NCBI RefSeq assembly: GCF_900182565.1
Contig: NZ_FXTI01000002.1
Span: forward strand, 372,001 to 436,000
Source of the DNA: Melghirimyces algeriensis
GTDB taxonomy: Bacteria > Bacillota > Bacilli > Thermoactinomycetales > DSM-45169
Direction of reading: 5' to 3'
Length of the DNA stretch: 64,000 nucleotides
Shown here: piece by piece, positions 44,227-53,565 of the stretch
Position numbering within the stretch: position 1 is the stretch's first letter
Layout of the letters: each line of letters begins with the position of its first letter
The notes under the pieces: generated by a model
Told to the model about the DNA's origin: nothing
Seen by the model: the letters and a program-made list of their open reading frames with translations, nothing else
Databases searched by the model: none
Translations under genes and position numbers: made by a program

Positions 44227-44493
44227 ATGCCCAACATCAAAAGCGCAATCAAACGTACAAAAACCAGCGAAAAACGGCGTCAACAGCGAATGGCACAAAA
44301 ATCCGCCATGCGCACCTCCATCAAGAAATTTTTGACTGCCGTAGATAAGCAGGATAAAGAAAATGCAAGTGTACTGTTGCGGGAAGCCAAACGGAAATTG
44401 GACAAGGGCGTAACCAAAGGTCTTCTTCACAAGAACACCGCTGCCCGGCAAAAATCCCGCTTAGAGCAAAAATACAATACACTGAACGGCTAA
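44227..44493 (+). CDS. rpsT: Ribosomal protein bS20
   Basis: An 88-aa basic helical protein of the 30S subunit. Starts MPNIKSAIKRTKTSEKRR and ends with KGLLHKNTAARQKSRLEQKY, typical of S20. ATG 44227 follows AGGAGGTGAATCGG; an upstream GTG at 44218 lies within the ribosome binding site. Divergent from gpr and convergent with trpS. Confidence 0.97.
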   Translation: MPNIKSAIKRTKTSEKRRQQRMAQKSAMRTSIKKFLTAVDKQDKENASVLLREAKRKLDKGVTKGLLHKNTAARQKSRLEQKYNTLNG

Positions 44494-44503
44494 ATTTCCT
44501 CCT

Positions 44504-44540
44504 TAAAAAAACGACCCTTTTCGGGTCGCTTTTATTTTGT
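44504..44540 (+). terminator. Bidirectional terminator between rpsT and trpS
   Basis: CGACCC / GGGTCG stem with a TTTTC loop, T-rich downstream and A-rich upstream, so it serves both convergent genes. Confidence 0.9.
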
Positions 44541-44574
44541 TCATGTTTATACTTATGCCAGATCAACGGGAGAG

Positions 44575-45552
44575 TCAGGCCAATCCCATGGCCTGTTGCA
44601 TGTTCAGAAGCGTTTGATACGATACTTCCCGTGCCCGTTGACCACCTTCAGACAGGATCCGTTCCACTTCACCGCTTTCCATAACCTTTTCATAACGCTC
44701 CTGCAACGGCTTTAACACCTGGATCACTGCTTCAGCAGTATCCAGTTTCAAATGGCCATAACCTTTTCCTTGGTAACGATTGACCAGTGACTCAATGGAT
44801 TCCCCACTCATTTCACTGTAAATGGCCAACAAATTGCTGACACCCGGTTTGTTTTCAGGATCATAATAGATTTCATTTTCCGAATCGGTCACTGCCCGCT
44901 TAAATTTCTTTACAATTTTATCCGGTTCATCCAGTAATTCGATACGGTTATATTCACTGTCCGCACTTTTGCTCATCTTTTTCTCCGGATGATCCAACCC
45001 CATAATCCGTGCACCGGTTTTCCCGATTTTCGGTTCCGGAACCTTAAACACGTCCCCGTATTGACCATTGAATCGTTGGGCCAGATCTCTGGATAATTCC
45101 AGATGTTGCTTTTGATCCTCACCAACCGGTACAATGTCTGTCTGATACAAGAGAATATCAGCCGCTTGTAAAACCGGATAGCTGAACAGCCCAGCTGTAG
45201 CGGAATCTGAACCCTTTCCTTTATCCTTATATTGAGTCATCCGGCTCAGCTCGCCCATCCGTGTAACACACTGCAACAACCACGCTGCTTCAGAGTGAGC
45301 CGGATTATGTGATTGAACAAACAACGTACTTTTATTGGGGTCCAAACCCACTGCCAAATATAATCCTGCTACCTTTCTCGTTTTTTGACGAAGCTCTTCC
45401 GGATCTCGCGGGATGGTTAAAGCATGCAGATTCACAATACAAAAAAAGCATTCTGCCTCCTCCTGAAGAGGAATAAACTGTTTTAAAGCTCCAATATAGT
45501 TGCCGAGATGAATGTTTCCCGTCGGCTGTATTCCAGAAAATACGCGTTTCAA
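44575..45552 (-). CDS. trpS: Tryptophanyl-tRNA synthetase
   Basis: Class I aminoacyl-tRNA synthetase charging tRNA-Trp. HIGH-like motif NIHLGN (13-18) after SGIQPTG; KMSKS motif as KKMSKSADS near residue 195. 325 aa, as in B. subtilis. Controlled by its own T-box leader upstream. Confidence 0.97.
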   Translation of the reverse strand: MKRVFSGIQPTGNIHLGNYIGALKQFIPLQEEAECFFCIVNLHALTIPRDPEELRQKTRKVAGLYLAVGLDPNKSTLFVQSHNPAHSEAAWLLQCVTRMGELSRMTQYKDKGKGSDSATAGLFSYPVLQAADILLYQTDIVPVGEDQKQHLELSRDLAQRFNGQYGDVFKVPEPKIGKTGARIMGLDHPEKKMSKSADSEYNRIELLDEPDKIVKKFKRAVTDSENEIYYDPENKPGVSNLLAIYSEMSGESIESLVNRYQGKGYGHLKLDTAEAVIQVLKPLQERYEKVMESGEVERILSEGGQRAREVSYQTLLNMQQAMGLA

Positions 45553-45573
45553 GCTTCAAACACTCCTCTATAT

Positions 45574-45835
45574 AAAAATAAAACCCCCGTCCACATATGC
45601 GGGACGAGGGTTTTCTCGCGGTGCCACCCGTATTCGCCTGAGATCAGACGCTCTTTACAAACGGATAACGGTCGATTTTCGACCGGTCTTCCTCTTTCCT
45701 TTGAAGGATGTCGAAGAAGACAGCTCCGAAGCCCATTCACATGGCGGCTCGATCGACTTCCACCCACCGTCGACTCTCTGCACGAACCCGCCCCATGCTA
45801 CTCTTCTTCTTCATAGCTTCTTACTGTTCTATTTT
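45574..45835 (-). ncRNA. Tryptophan T-box riboswitch leader of trpS
   Basis: T-box core GGGTGGCACCGCG at 45617-45629 on the minus strand. It is followed by a terminator hairpin (ACCCTCGTCC pairing with GGACGGGGGT) ending in TTTTATTTTT at about 45574-45583. Stem I carries AGTA near the 5' side and GAA-TGG on the 3' side, giving a UGG specifier at 45733-45735. This matches trpS downstream. Confidence 0.93.
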
Positions 45836-45841
45836 GCCCAT

Positions 45842-45870
45842 ATCATACAATATGTCGGAGTAAAACGCAA
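45842..45870 (-). promoter_or_regulatory. Promoter of trpS
   Basis: TTGCGT at 45865-45870 and TATGAT at 45842-45847 with a 17-bp spacer on the minus strand, just upstream of the T-box leader. Confidence 0.75.
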
Positions 45871-46024
45871 TTTAGATATTTATATTTTTCTTTTCCGGCA
45901 GAAGGAGTTATTATTTTGTTTAAGAGCATCGTAACCAGTTTTCGTCGCAGAACCTTTTGCTGCAGTCAATCCATTTGATCGATATTGGATCAAATCCTTT
46001 CCCCAATTAAAGGAGCAATGAACA

Positions 46025-46522
46025 ATGGGAAACACTTTACCGTTCAACTTGCATTGGATGGCAACGATAGGCACTTTCTTTATGGCTATGATAGTGATAT
46101 TCATTCGGCTGAGATCCGTCAGAAAACCCACAAATACCAAAAAGATTATTATGCCACCCATTGGTATGAGCACTGGATTTTTCATGTTTATCTTTCCTGT
46201 TTTTAGGATACCTCTCTCTTGGGGAATTACAGCCTTTATAACAGGAACGTTACTCTTTTCTTGGCCTTTGATCAAAACGTCCCAATTTGAAGTGATAGAC
46301 GGTAAGATCTATTTGAAACGCTCCAAAGCATTTATCTGGATCTTGCTCCTTTTGCTGTTCATCCGTATGTTCGCTCACGAATATGTGGAGCAATTGATTT
46401 CCTTGGAACAGACAGCCAGTTTATTCTTTGTTCTGGCCTTTGGTATGCTCCTACCCTGGCGGACTGCGATGTATATACGATACAAACAGTTAAAAAAACA
46501 GGGGACAGTGGCAACCGAATAA
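46025..46522 (+). CDS. ccdC: CcdC family membrane protein (DUF1453)
   Basis: A 165-aa protein with four or five membrane segments, closely resembling B. subtilis CcdC: KKIIMPPIGMSTGFFMFIFP, KIYLKRSKAFIWILL and LFFVLAFGMLLPWR. The gene is linked to cytochrome c maturation genes in B. subtilis, but its own role there is dispensable and unclear. ATG 46025 follows AAAGGAGCAATG. An inverted repeat (ATTTGATC/GATCAAAT, 45973-45995) precedes it. Confidence 0.85.
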   Translation: MGNTLPFNLHWMATIGTFFMAMIVIFIRLRSVRKPTNTKKIIMPPIGMSTGFFMFIFPVFRIPLSWGITAFITGTLLFSWPLIKTSQFEVIDGKIYLKRSKAFIWILLLLLFIRMFAHEYVEQLISLEQTASLFFVLAFGMLLPWRTAMYIRYKQLKKQGTVATE

Positions 46523-46551
46523 AAGGTTGCCGCTGTGATATAAAGGATCTC

Positions 46552-48087
46552 TTATCCGGTTCCATTCTCTGAAACAGTTTCGGACTGTTTGGCTTGTTCA
46601 CGCAGGATATACTTTAGAACATTTCCGAGCGTATTCTTGGGAAGATGGTCAATCATTATAACATCTTTTAGTTTGTGTGCGGCCAAACGGCGACGGGCAT
46701 GTTTGATGACATCCTCTTCTGTTAGGTTGGACCCCTCTTTCTTCACCACATACGCCCGAGGAGCTTCTCCACGTTCTTCGTCAGGCACCCCTATTACAGC
46801 CACCTCTTGAACGTCTTCCAATTCTAAAAGAACAGCCTCCACCTGTGTGGGGAAAATTTTTTCATCTCCACAATGAACTACATCCACATACCGATCCACA
46901 ATGTATAAAAAACCATTCTCATCCATTCTTCCGGCATCACCGGTGTAAAACCACCCATCTTTCAACGCTCGTGCCGTTTCTTCGGGATCATTCCAATATT
47001 TCGGTGAAACCTGAGGACCTTTGCAGAGAACTTCCCCAACCTCACCGGTCGGAGTCTCCTGACCGGTTTCAGGATCGATCAACTTGATTTCACCGAGCAC
47101 ATTTTTTCCGACAGAGCTACTGCTGTCTTTTCCCATATCCGGTGTCCAAAACGTAATCGCTCCGGAGAATTCACTCGCTGAGTAAACCTGTACCACGGGA
47201 AACCCAAGCGAATCATATTGGTTTATCAATTGTTGGGATACACCAGCGCCACCACAATATATTTCCCGGAACGAACCGTGATCCCAATCCCCTTCCATCA
47301 GCGGCTCTAGCATATAGTCCAACATAGGGGGCAAGGTGATCGTTTGCGTGATTCGCTCTTTCTCAACCAATTCCCAAATATGAACCGGGTGAAACTTCGG
47401 CATAAACACAGTGGTGGCACCTGCTAACGGAGCCAATGAGATAAAAGACACCCCGCTGATATGAAAGAGGGGCGTAGTGGCCAGGAATCGGTCTCCTTTT
47501 CGAATACCGAGAGTGATACTTGCTGCCATTGCAGATGAGAAAAGATTGTAGTGAGTCGTAATCACCCCTTTTGGGGCCCCCGTCGTACCCGAAGTATATG
47601 TAAGAATAACGGGATCGGACGAATCCACCTCTACTTCGGGTTCAGCATCTGGCCGTTCCAAAAGAGCTTCTTCAAAAGGAGGATTGATTTTTTGTTCCAC
47701 CCCTGCTCGAACCATACGTTCAAGAAATTCCAATGGCTCCAATTCTTCAGCTGCAGCTGCAAAGTCATCTTCATAAAAAAGGATTTTCGGTTTACTATGC
47801 TCCATGATGGAACGAAGCTCCACAGAATTAAAACGCCAATTAAGAGGAACCGAAATCGCACCTAACTTTGCCGCTGCAAAAAAGATAATGGCAAAAGGAA
47901 TATTTGTGGAACATAAAATAGCAATTCGATCTCCCTTCTGGACACCCAATTCCAGCATAAAGTGAACCAGTTGATTCACTCGTCGATTGAATTCACGATA
48001 TGTATAACGTGACTCCAAACTGATCACAGCTTCTAGGTGCGGTGAATAACCCGCCCGGTTCCGCAATATTTCTCCAACTGTAAACAT
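46552..48087 (-). CDS. Acyl-CoA synthetase-like AMP-forming ligase
   Basis: A 511-aa member of the ANL superfamily. P-loop YTSGTTGAPKGVITTHYN, adenylate-binding DGWFYTGDAGRMDENGFLYIVDR and a C-terminal catalytic Lys region (PKNTLGNVLKYILR). Such enzymes activate fatty or other carboxylic acids to acyl-CoA through acyl-AMP. The substrate cannot be inferred. ATG 48087 follows AGGAGTG. No pathway partners are adjacent. Confidence 0.9.
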   Translation of the reverse strand: MFTVGEILRNRAGYSPHLEAVISLESRYTYREFNRRVNQLVHFMLELGVQKGDRIAILCSTNIPFAIIFFAAAKLGAISVPLNWRFNSVELRSIMEHSKPKILFYEDDFAAAAEELEPLEFLERMVRAGVEQKINPPFEEALLERPDAEPEVEVDSSDPVILTYTSGTTGAPKGVITTHYNLFSSAMAASITLGIRKGDRFLATTPLFHISGVSFISLAPLAGATTVFMPKFHPVHIWELVEKERITQTITLPPMLDYMLEPLMEGDWDHGSFREIYCGGAGVSQQLINQYDSLGFPVVQVYSASEFSGAITFWTPDMGKDSSSSVGKNVLGEIKLIDPETGQETPTGEVGEVLCKGPQVSPKYWNDPEETARALKDGWFYTGDAGRMDENGFLYIVDRYVDVVHCGDEKIFPTQVEAVLLELEDVQEVAVIGVPDEERGEAPRAYVVKKEGSNLTEEDVIKHARRRLAAHKLKDVIMIDHLPKNTLGNVLKYILREQAKQSETVSENGTG

Positions 48088-48298
48088 GTACAGCACTCCT
48101 GTTCAATGACTGGAATGAAAAATAATGATTATGGCTTAGATAATAAAACAAATTTTTATCAAGAAAGAAACCAATTTAGTTAAAAAAATGGAGCTTTCAT
48201 CCTTCAGTTGATACAAATATTCAATTCTAAAAAAAGAATATTGAAAATTAGAAAGGAAATCAAGGTTGCGAATGATATTTCTTGTGTTGATATAAAAG

Positions 48299-48329
48299 AC
48301 TTCCGCTCCAAATAAAGAAAGACGGAAGT
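48299..48329 (-). terminator. Possible terminator after the DUF523 gene
   Basis: ACTTCCG / CGGAAGT stem with a 17-nt loop followed by CTTTT on the minus strand. The long loop makes it uncertain. The rest of 48088-48400 is AT-rich with no gene seen. Confidence 0.45.
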
Positions 48330-48400
48330 AGACATTCCCCCAAACAATGAAGTATACCTGATGGATACTCCTTGTCAGCGATTTTCAAAAAAGGGTTCAA

Positions 48401-48871
48401 TCATCTTGAATCGCTCTCTTCCTGTTTTTTTTCTTTTTCTTCTGAGACAACCCGGATCCCATGACGACGCAAAAGCGCCGTGGTTACCCCGTGACCGGAC
48501 TTTTTGGATCGACTAAAGGTCCCATCATAAATCAAGCAACTACCACAGGAAGGGCTGCGCTCTTTCAAAATCGCTTCTTTTGCACCTACTTTTCGTGCCA
48601 TTTCCAAGGTTTCATAAGCACCCTTCAGAAACTGTTCGGTTACATCATTTCCCTGATGATCGATTACCTTGGCTTTGCCATCCAAGACATCATCTCCGTC
48701 TCCGCCGACAATTTCTGCAGGATTCCGAGGGGTTGAAAGCCCGCCCATCTGCTCAGGACAGACCGGAACCGCCTTCCCTTCCCCAACAAGCTGTTGAATG
48801 CTTTCAATCCGATTATGTTTTTGATCATAACGACATTTGACCCCAAAAAGACAAGCACTGACGATTTTCAA
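48401..48871 (-). CDS. DUF523 family protein
   Basis: A 156-aa cytosolic protein with the family cysteines in SACLFGVKCRYD near the N-terminus, VPVCPEQMGGLSTPRNPAEI in the middle and LKERSPSCGS downstream. The conserved Cys pattern suggests metal or Fe-S binding; no function is established. TTG start at 48871 behind AAAGGAAG. Follows holA. Confidence 0.88.
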   Translation of the reverse strand: MKIVSACLFGVKCRYDQKHNRIESIQQLVGEGKAVPVCPEQMGGLSTPRNPAEIVGGDGDDVLDGKAKVIDHQGNDVTEQFLKGAYETLEMARKVGAKEAILKERSPSCGSCLIYDGTFSRSKKSGHGVTTALLRRHGIRVVSEEKEKKQEESDSR

Positions 48872-48895
48872 TGCATAACTTCCTTTCGTTGCCTT

Positions 48896-49909
48896 TTATC
48901 TCACCGATAAAATCAATCGCTCCACTGCCAAGGATTTGTCAATCCGACCGGATTTAATCGCCTGATCTGCCTCAATCGCCTGATACAGCAGGTGGCGCAA
49001 CGTTTTTTCCGGGTGAGATTTTCCCTGTTGAAGAGCCAGCTTCACCGGGTAAGGATGAACCTTTAAAGCGGAAGCCATTTCACGCTCAGACATCCCCTGG
49101 ACGGCGAGCACTTTCACCTGAAGCATCATCCGAAACTGACGAATGATCAAAGCTAGAATTCGTAAGGGCTCCTCCCGGTTCTCCAAAAGGTCATAATAGA
49201 CAGCCATTGCCTCCCCCGTCTTGCGCCGTGCCACACGGTCCACCAGCTTAAAAACATCTTGTTCCAGTGTACGGGGAACCAGCTCAGATACTGTATCCGG
49301 TGTAATTCTCCCTGAAGAACCCACATATGTGACCAGCTTGGATATTTCCATGTCAAGAAGACGAAGGTTTGGCCCCGTTTGTCGGATAAGGCTTTCCACT
49401 GTCTGTGAGTCCGCTTGGACACCGGTCCGCTTCACCCGATTGGTTACCCAACGTTTTAACGCCGAGGAATCCAACGGTGGGAACACCGCCTCACGAACAT
49501 GTTTTTTCAGTTCCTTAACCACTTTCTTTCGACCATCCAGCTTCTCTGCAGGAACGGTAAGTATCAATACATTTTCTTCTAGAGGATTCTTGGCATATTG
49601 GAGCAATTCTTCCGGACGATGCTCCTGTTTCTCTTTTCCCCTAGTGGTAAGAAACCATGCATTTTTCCCCACAACCAAACGCTGCTCACCAAAAAAAGAA
49701 GGAGTTTCCGCCTCCCGAACTAGGTCCTGAACAGGCGTTTCGTCCAAATCCAGCACAATACAGTTCCAATCTCGGTTGTTTTCAGAAACCAATACCTGTT
49801 TCTCTATTTCCTGCAATATCTCTTCCATCAAAAACGTCTCGGTACCATAGAACAAATAAACGGGTGCAATCCGACCCGACCGGATTTCTTGAGATAACTT
49901 GGAATCCAT
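48896..49909 (-). CDS. holA: DNA polymerase III delta subunit
   Basis: Clamp loader subunit that opens the beta sliding clamp. The N-terminus PVYLFYGTETFLMEE(I) and the helical C-terminus (ALKVHPYPVKLALQQ) match the family (B. subtilis YqeN). 337 aa from ATG 49909, with GGAGGG six bases upstream. In B. subtilis it sits between comEC and rpsT; here unrelated genes intervene on both sides. Confidence 0.94.
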   Translation of the reverse strand: MDSKLSQEIRSGRIAPVYLFYGTETFLMEEILQEIEKQVLVSENNRDWNCIVLDLDETPVQDLVREAETPSFFGEQRLVVGKNAWFLTTRGKEKQEHRPEELLQYAKNPLEENVLILTVPAEKLDGRKKVVKELKKHVREAVFPPLDSSALKRWVTNRVKRTGVQADSQTVESLIRQTGPNLRLLDMEISKLVTYVGSSGRITPDTVSELVPRTLEQDVFKLVDRVARRKTGEAMAVYYDLLENREEPLRILALIIRQFRMMLQVKVLAVQGMSEREMASALKVHPYPVKLALQQGKSHPEKTLRHLLYQAIEADQAIKSGRIDKSLAVERLILSVR

Positions 49910-49924
49910 CACACACCCTCCGTT

Positions 49925-50605
49925 TTATGAAGTGGGTTCTTTATGCTCTTTGCGAGATGGAATATGGATCTTTCGCTCTGTATTGGTATTTTTAAAGCGG
50001 ATGGAAAGCGTGTCATGATCTTTCCAGTGAAGTCGAACCTCTGACTTCGTTTCCCATGGCGGGGATTGAAACTGTATGTGACCTTTCTGATCCCGAATGA
50101 TGACACATTGATCCCGTACTTGCGCAATATAGCGACCATCCGGAGAAGGGATTCCTTTCTCTGAAAATATCCCATTTGGAAGATTCGATTTCTCCATTTG
50201 GAAAGAAGATAACGTTTGGGACGGTGGAGCCGGTGAACCCGCAGAATGATTCAATGGGGGATTTGACGTTTTTTCACTTCCCACGGCAAACCAGACAATG
50301 ACCAGACATACGGCAATCACTCCCGTCCACGACCATCCCCGAAACCACCCGATCCTTATACCAGATGATGAAGCTGTGGATTCCGTCGAAGCTTCAATTT
50401 CCTGCAAAACCTGATCTGTCAATGATATGGTCGGTTCCATCCGGGGCAACTCCGACAACATGCGGGACAGGGATCGGAGATGCTCCGCAGCATTTCTACA
50501 GGAGGAACAGCTGGACAAATGCCGTTCTAACACCTCTTTTTCCGGGGGGGATAAATCCCCGTCCAGCTCTCGATGAATCCATACCTCCCACTTTGCACAA
50601 CTCAC
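49925..50605 (-). CDS. Membrane-anchored anti-sigma factor with zinc-finger domain
   Basis: A 226-aa protein. The N-terminal zinc-binding anti-sigma domain has CAKWEVWIHRELDGDL and H-x3-C-x2-C (HLSSCSSC). One membrane segment (WTGVIAVCLVIVWFAVG) is near residue 105. The outer domain has a beta-propeller-like stretch (SPDGRYIAQV). GTG 50605 overlaps the sigma gene's stop (GTGA), so the pair is translationally coupled. It should hold the ECF sigma factor at the membrane until a signal arrives. Confidence 0.88.
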   Translation of the reverse strand: MSCAKWEVWIHRELDGDLSPPEKEVLERHLSSCSSCRNAAEHLRSLSRMLSELPRMEPTISLTDQVLQEIEASTESTASSSGIRIGWFRGWSWTGVIAVCLVIVWFAVGSEKTSNPPLNHSAGSPAPPSQTLSSFQMEKSNLPNGIFSEKGIPSPDGRYIAQVRDQCVIIRDQKGHIQFQSPPWETKSEVRLHWKDHDTLSIRFKNTNTERKIHIPSRKEHKEPTS

Positions 50606-51144
50606 GGAAGCACACCGCCTTCCTGATAATCCGCCAACCAAGATTGTAGCTTTTTTCGAGCCCGAAACAGATGGGATTTCACCGTATTCAGTGGAATTTC
50701 CATGGTCTCCGCAATCTCTTCATAAGTAAAATCATGTAAATAACGCAAAATAACAGCAGTCCGTTGGGGTTCCGGCAAACGGTGAATCGCTTCTTGGACA
50801 TCAAAGGATATTCCCGTTCGCTCCACAGAATTTCCCAATCTACATCGGTCCGCATCCACTTCTTCCTTCAGGGGGACTGTCCTTTTCCGCTTCCTTAAAT
50901 AATCGATCGCAGTGCGGACAGCGATTCGCTGCGCCCAAGTTTCCACCCGTGCTTCATATCGGAAGCCCGGCAAGTTTCGATAAATCCGAAGAAGTGCCTC
51001 CTGAGCAACATCCATGGCATCATGCTGATTGCCCATCATATAACAAGCGGTTCGATATACCGGACCTTCCAACTCTCTTAAAAGATGGACCAAGGCTTCC
51101 CGATCTCCCTTTTGGGCGAGCTGAACCCATTCCCCTTGGACCAA
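50602..51144 (-). CDS. ECF RNA polymerase sigma factor
   Basis: A 180-aa group 4 sigma factor with region 2 (HDAMDVAQEALLRIYRNL, VETWAQRIAVRTAIDYLRKRK) and region 4 (LPEPQRTAVILRYLHDFTYEEIAETM, LNTVKSHLFRARKKL). Regions 1.1 and 3 are absent. Its own promoter region carries an ECF-type motif, so it probably activates itself; the next gene encodes its anti-sigma factor. The regulon and signal are unknown; a cell-envelope stress role is usual for this group. Confidence 0.93.
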   Translation of the reverse strand: MVQGEWVQLAQKGDREALVHLLRELEGPVYRTACYMMGNQHDAMDVAQEALLRIYRNLPGFRYEARVETWAQRIAVRTAIDYLRKRKRTVPLKEEVDADRCRLGNSVERTGISFDVQEAIHRLPEPQRTAVILRYLHDFTYEEIAETMEIPLNTVKSHLFRARKKLQSWLADYQEGGVLP

Positions 51145-51166
51145 TTCAACCCCTCCTGTATATATT

Positions 51167-51193
51167 GACGGATTGGACCTTGTGAAAGTTGCA
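51167..51193 (-). promoter_or_regulatory. ECF-type promoter of the sigma/anti-sigma operon
   Basis: TGCAAC at 51188-51193 and CGTC at 51167-51170, separated by 17 bp, on the minus strand. TGCAAC...CGTC resembles the sequences read by sigma-M/V/W-type factors, and lies 23 bp before the sigma gene. Confidence 0.65.
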
Positions 51194-51351
51194 CCCTTTT
51201 TCCGGAATATCCGTCATCCGAACGTTCTCAGTTATTGTATCATAGAGATGAAAACCGGGGCAGGCTGACCATTTATATGTCCGACTGAATCTTACAAAGA
51301 GCATGGAATGTGATATTGCGCTGATCGCCAGAGCAGTGAAGTCCAAAAACA

Positions 51352-51382
51352 TAAATAAGGCAACCGGTCCGAACCGGTCACC
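51352..51382 (-). terminator. Terminator after psuG
   Basis: GGTGACCGGT / ACCGGTTGCC stem (10 bp with two G-U pairs) followed by TTATTTATGTTTTT on the minus strand, 14 bp after the psuG stop. Confidence 0.75.
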
Positions 51383-51395
51383 CTGATGATCAACA

Positions 51396-52319
51396 CTATT
51401 TTTTTAACTGAATTAATTCCATGGCAAGGTCAGCACCCACCTCGGCATTATGCTGAACCAGAGCGATATTTGCTTCCAAGCTCTTCCCTTTTGTCAACCC
51501 TTTCACTTCTTCCAACAGGAAAGGCGTTACCTCCTTTCCTGTAATCCCTCTTTGCTTGGCTTTTGCCAATGCCTGTTCAATCATATGATCCATTTCCTTT
51601 GAATCAAGTGCCTGCTCTTCTGGAATGGGATTTGCAACGACCGCTCCCCCGGAAAGGCCCATCTTCCATTTCGTATGAAGGAGGCGTGCAATGGCTTCCG
51701 TTGTATCCAAAGCATAATCTACTGGATACCCTGATTGACGGGAATAGAATGCCGGGAACTCTTCCGTTCCCACACCAATTACAGGAACTCCATTCGTTTC
51801 CAAGTACTCCAGCGTTAATCCAATATCGAGAATGGACTTCGCACCGGCACAAACCACAGCCACATCGGTTTGGGCCAATTCATTCAGATCAGCTGAGATA
51901 TCCATTGTATTCTCCCCGTCACGGTGAACACCTCCGATTCCTCCAGTCACAAAAACATCAATTCCCGCCCATTCTGCAACAATCATCGTAGCGGCGACAG
52001 TGGTCGCCCCATGTTTCTTTGTCGCCACCACGTATGGAAGATCCCTTCGGCTCACTTTCAAAATATCGTGACGGTTCGCCAGAACATCGATTTCATGATC
52101 TGTCAGTCCAACCTTGACTTTCCCGTCCAAAATAGCTATTGTGGCGGGAACGGCACCACGTTCTCGTATGATGGTTTCCACTCGCCGAGCGGTTTCCACA
52201 TTTTTGGGGTAAGGCATCCCGTGTGAGATGATGGTAGACTCCAATGCAACAATCGGTTTTCCTGCTTCCTTTGCCTGTTGAACTTCCTCTGAGCAAACCA
52301 GCATTTCATTGATTTTCAT
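51396..52319 (-). CDS. psuG: Pseudouridine-5'-phosphate glycosidase
   Basis: Cleaves pseudouridine 5'-phosphate to uracil and ribose 5-phosphate, a C-C bond glycosidase. The family block VALESTIISHGMPYPKN, VTGGIGGVHRDGENTMDISADL and GTEEFPAFYSRQSG are present, with a Mn-binding acidic site. 307 aa from ATG 52319 behind AAAGGAG. It follows the kinase gene that makes its substrate, so the two form a pseudouridine degradation pair. Confidence 0.95.
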   Translation of the reverse strand: MKINEMLVCSEEVQQAKEAGKPIVALESTIISHGMPYPKNVETARRVETIIRERGAVPATIAILDGKVKVGLTDHEIDVLANRHDILKVSRRDLPYVVATKKHGATTVAATMIVAEWAGIDVFVTGGIGGVHRDGENTMDISADLNELAQTDVAVVCAGAKSILDIGLTLEYLETNGVPVIGVGTEEFPAFYSRQSGYPVDYALDTTEAIARLLHTKWKMGLSGGAVVANPIPEEQALDSKEMDHMIEQALAKAKQRGITGKEVTPFLLEEVKGLTKGKSLEANIALVQHNAEVGADLAMELIQLKK

Positions 52320-52451
52320 ATCTCCACTCCTTTGAGGTTTTAACAAAGTAATCGTTTTCTGCAAATACTCACCTTCTATTTGAAAGGGTTCATTCTATCT
52401 TTGTTGAAAAAGAAAGCTTCTCCCCCTGTTGCCATCCTCTCTCCTCCAAAC

Positions 52452-53543
52452 TTATTCCCAAATTTTTGGACTCAATTCAGTAGAGACACTCGCTTCTGTT
52501 TTTAATGTCAACATGGCAAACGTCAACCCTTTTTGACAAGCTTCACGGAGAGAAAAGTGTTGGTGAAGACTTCCCACCACTCCAGCGGCAAACGCATCAC
52601 CTGCCCCAGTTACATCCACTACATCTCCGGAAGGCAACGATTCCAACCATCCACACTCTCCATCGGCTTCCATAAAATAAACACCACTCGATCCCCTGGT
52701 TACCACTACCCGATGAACTCCCCGCTTCATCAGAATGTGGCAAGCATATTCGCATTCCTGTTGCGTCCGGGTTTTCACCCCCGTCACTTCACTCAATTCA
52801 TCAGCATTTCCAATCCAAAGAGCAACCCCGGAAGCATCTTCAGGCAATCGATTGGCTTTGGGGACGGATACAGGAACCATACACAAAAATATTTCATCTG
52901 CCCGGCATCGACGAATCACATCCTCAATCACAGATGCAGAGAGGTTGGTATCCACCACTACTGAATTTCCAGCTCGGATTCGGGACCAGAACCGTTCCAG
53001 TAATGAATGATCAAGCCGTTGAAGGACATCCATTTCCGCCAAAGCGAAAGCCATTTCTCCATCCGGTTGAAGAACAGCCGTATAGTTCCCGGTATTCACA
53101 CCGGAAACCTTCTCCAACAGGCTGACATCGATTCCTGCTTCCTGACAATGCTTCACAATCTCTTCTCCTTCCCGGTCGTCTCCGACAACCGTTAAAAGGG
53201 AAACTTGCATCCCTGTCTTGGCAAGATTTTCAGCAATATTCCGAGCCACCCCTCCATAAGAACGAGAGATGTGAACCGGATTGGATGTCTTCGCTTGCAG
53301 TTCTCCGGAAAGCCAAGCCTTGCGATCCAGATTGGCTCCTCCGATGCATACCACTCCTCTCTGCTTCGGAAGTATATATGCCCGTCCCAATATCTTTCCT
53401 TTTCGAGTCAGGGAAGAGATGTAACCCGCCACAGCGGAACGAGACAAACACAGTTGTTTGGACAATTCCTGCTGACTGATATAGGGGTTTTCCCGGATCA
53501 ATTCCAAGATTTTTACCTCTTTTTCCGATAGCTTTTCTTTCAT
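52452..53543 (-). CDS. psuK: Pseudouridine kinase-like PfkB protein with N-terminal winged helix
   Basis: Residues 1 to about 60 form a winged helix-turn-helix (LSEKEVKILELIRENPYIS, LCLSRSAVAGYISSL). Residues 65-360 form a PfkB/ribokinase domain with GGANLDRKAW and the catalytic GAGD (VDVTGAGDAFAAG). Next to psuG the likely substrate is pseudouridine, giving its 5'-phosphate. The DNA-binding part suggests that the kinase senses substrate and regulates its own operon (inference). 363 aa; ATG follows GAGGAGG. Confidence 0.85.
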   Translation of the reverse strand: MKEKLSEKEVKILELIRENPYISQQELSKQLCLSRSAVAGYISSLTRKGKILGRAYILPKQRGVVCIGGANLDRKAWLSGELQAKTSNPVHISRSYGGVARNIAENLAKTGMQVSLLTVVGDDREGEEIVKHCQEAGIDVSLLEKVSGVNTGNYTAVLQPDGEMAFALAEMDVLQRLDHSLLERFWSRIRAGNSVVVDTNLSASVIEDVIRRCRADEIFLCMVPVSVPKANRLPEDASGVALWIGNADELSEVTGVKTRTQQECEYACHILMKRGVHRVVVTRGSSGVYFMEADGECGWLESLPSGDVVDVTGAGDAFAAGVVGSLHQHFSLREACQKGLTFAMLTLKTEASVSTELSPKIWE

Positions 53544-53565
53544 ATCCCAACCTCCTCTCTTATTT

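Noticed and set aside
46510..46531. GGCAACC/GGTTGCC hairpin at the end of ccdC as a terminator.
   Set aside because: The stem is adequate but no T run follows on either strand; kept only as a weak structure.
51146..51352. 68-codon minus-strand frame upstream of the ECF sigma gene.
   Set aside because: It overlaps the ECF-type promoter motif and lacks coding features.
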